Source: CAZENU01 sp965222125 (GTDB lineage Bacteria > Chloroflexota > Dehalococcoidia > Lucifugimonadales > CAZENU01). From it: 64,000 nucleotides of DNA. The stretch lies in NCBI GenBank assembly GCA_965222125.1, contig CBDCTC010000006.1:1426001-1490000 (forward strand), in the 5' to 3' direction. Both the position numbers and the translations under genes were made by a program. The notes beneath the pieces are model-generated. The model was not told the origin of the DNA. It did not search any database and was given only the letters and a program-made list of their open reading frames with translations. This document shows positions 63,281 through 64,000 of this stretch, piece by piece; positions within the stretch are counted from its first letter, which is position 1, and each line of letters starts with the position of its first letter.

Positions 63281-64000
63281 GTGACGAAGATCAGATTAGG
63301 TGCGGTCGGGGCGAATATCGGGGGCTGGGCCAACCCCCATCTGAAGGCGATAGCGGCGCTGCCGCAGTTCGAGATCACGGCCACGTGCACGACCAGGATG
63401 GAGTCGGCGCGCGAGTCGGCGGGGGCGTTCGGCGCGTTGTTGGCGTTCGACGACTATCGCGAGATGGTCCGGAGCGACGATGTCGACGCCGTGCTCGTCT
63501 GTCTCCAGGCGCCGCGGCACATCGGTCCCACGACCGCAGCGCTGGAAGCGGGCAAGCACGTCTACACCGAGTGGCCCTTCGGCAAGGACCTGGCCGAGGC
63601 GGAGCAGATGGCCGCCCTGGCGCGGGAGAAGGGCGTTCGCACGATGGTCGGCATCCAGGCGCGCTCGTCCCCAATATACATCCGGCTGAAGGAGCTCATC
63701 GACGACGGGCACATCGGCGACCTGCTCGCCGCCAGGGTGAGCTGGATGGCGACGGAGCTGACGTCTCCCGCGTTCAAGGTCGAGTCCGACAAGGCGTGGA
63801 GGAGCCAGCGCGAGGGCGGCGCCAACGCGCTCACCATCGCGTTCGGGCACGTCATCGACCCGTTCTGCGCGGCGGTCGGCGAGTTCACGGAGCTGGCGGC
63901 CATAGCGGCGACCCAGGTCAAGACGTGGAACGTCACCGACACGGGGGACACCGTCGAGGCCACCGCTCCGGACAACATCCTGGTCAGCGGCCGGACCACG
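63281..64000 (+). CDS. Gfo/Idh/MocA (Gal80-like) oxidoreductase, 3' end outside the window
   Basis: At least 240 residues, still open at the window end. It begins VTKIRLGAVGANIGGWANPH, a Rossmann opening with a modified glycine loop (GANIGG), then DAVLVCLQAPRHIGPTTAAL and YTEWPFGKDLAEAEQMAALA. The usual catalytic-lysine motif EKP is EWP here, as in Gal80-like non-enzymatic or altered members. GGANALTIAFGHVIDPFCAA follows where the second conserved acid/His region lies. It may therefore be a sugar sensor or an atypical dehydrogenase. The GTG start has GAGG seven bases before it. Confidence 0.85.
   Translation, partial: MTKIRLGAVGANIGGWANPHLKAIAALPQFEITATCTTRMESARESAGAFGALLAFDDYREMVRSDDVDAVLVCLQAPRHIGPTTAALEAGKHVYTEWPFGKDLAEAEQMAALAREKGVRTMVGIQARSSPIYIRLKELIDDGHIGDLLAARVSWMATELTSPAFKVESDKAWRSQREGGANALTIAFGHVIDPFCAAVGEFTELAAIAATQVKTWNVTDTGDTVEATAPDNILVSGRTT

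Overview
The window is 64 kb of high-GC DNA, by eye about 65% G+C outside a few islands. It looks like an uncultured Chloroflexota genome, plausibly of the SAR202/Dehalococcoidia type. Grounds: a large DUF2298 (YYY) membrane protein and a TIGR03663 (Agl23-like) membrane protein follow ftsY, and the gene set is rich in phytanoyl-CoA dioxygenases, NHL propellers, Gfo/Idh oxidoreductases, enolase-superfamily and sugar-isomerase enzymes, Thr/Pro-rich lipoproteins and an F420-type (Ddn) reductase. The taxonomic call is inference; there is no rRNA, tRNA or CRISPR in the window.

Layout. 0-1 kb: damaged toxin-antitoxin modules (HicA with a broken HicB; an AbrB antitoxin whose PIN partner is cut off). 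0.9-4.2 kb and 10.6-13.8 kb: two near-identical copies of a block carrying an ornithine cyclodeaminase-like gene, a Ddn-like reductase and a gamma-glutamyltransferase, each entered through the relic tail of a thiD-like kinase gene. Between them lie an AAC(3)-family acetyltransferase, an arylsulfotransferase-like protein, two gene relics, a family-5 solute-binding lipoprotein with a consensus promoter, and an OB-fold-like lipoprotein. 13.8-21.5 kb: a double GNAT protein, a frameshifted histidine phosphatase, a zinc-ribbon membrane operon, a frameshifted NYN nuclease, a VapBC pair with a leaderless-type promoter, and two exported proteins. 21.5-33 kb: VOC enzyme, hydroxypyruvate isomerase, NTF2-like lipoprotein, Gfo/Idh oxidoreductase, two RCC1-repeat lipoprotein genes (one decayed), two NHL propellers, a PhyH oxygenase, and rluD-lspA.

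33-37 kb: an IS1182-type transposase beside a pentapeptide-repeat membrane protein of lower G+C. 37-43 kb: an enolase-superfamily dehydratase, a histone-deacetylase-fold (AcuC-like) protein and a FIST sensor on one strand, then Mug glycosylase and ThpR on the other. 43-52 kb: ftsY and a same-strand run of envelope genes (DUF2298, Agl23-like, Uma2 nuclease, UPF0104 flippase, FAD oxidoreductase), which could form a lipid-linked glycan or polyprenol pathway. 52-64 kb: MazG-like pyrophosphohydrolase, SDR, sugar isomerase, alpha-hydroxyacid oxidase with a class-V aminotransferase, exported cyclophilin, homodimeric PDH-E1-like enzyme, a second PhyH, a VCBS-repeat protein, and a Gfo/Idh gene running off the end.

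Intergenic DNA is unusually rich in short dispersed repeats. At least four families are present: a 25-30 bp REP-like palindrome, a modular element of about 200 bp that is rearranged between copies, a 160-180 bp element present twice, and a 55-90 bp hairpin element present five times. Several genes are relics or carry single-nucleotide frameshifts, pointing either to active gene decay or to errors in a metagenome assembly.
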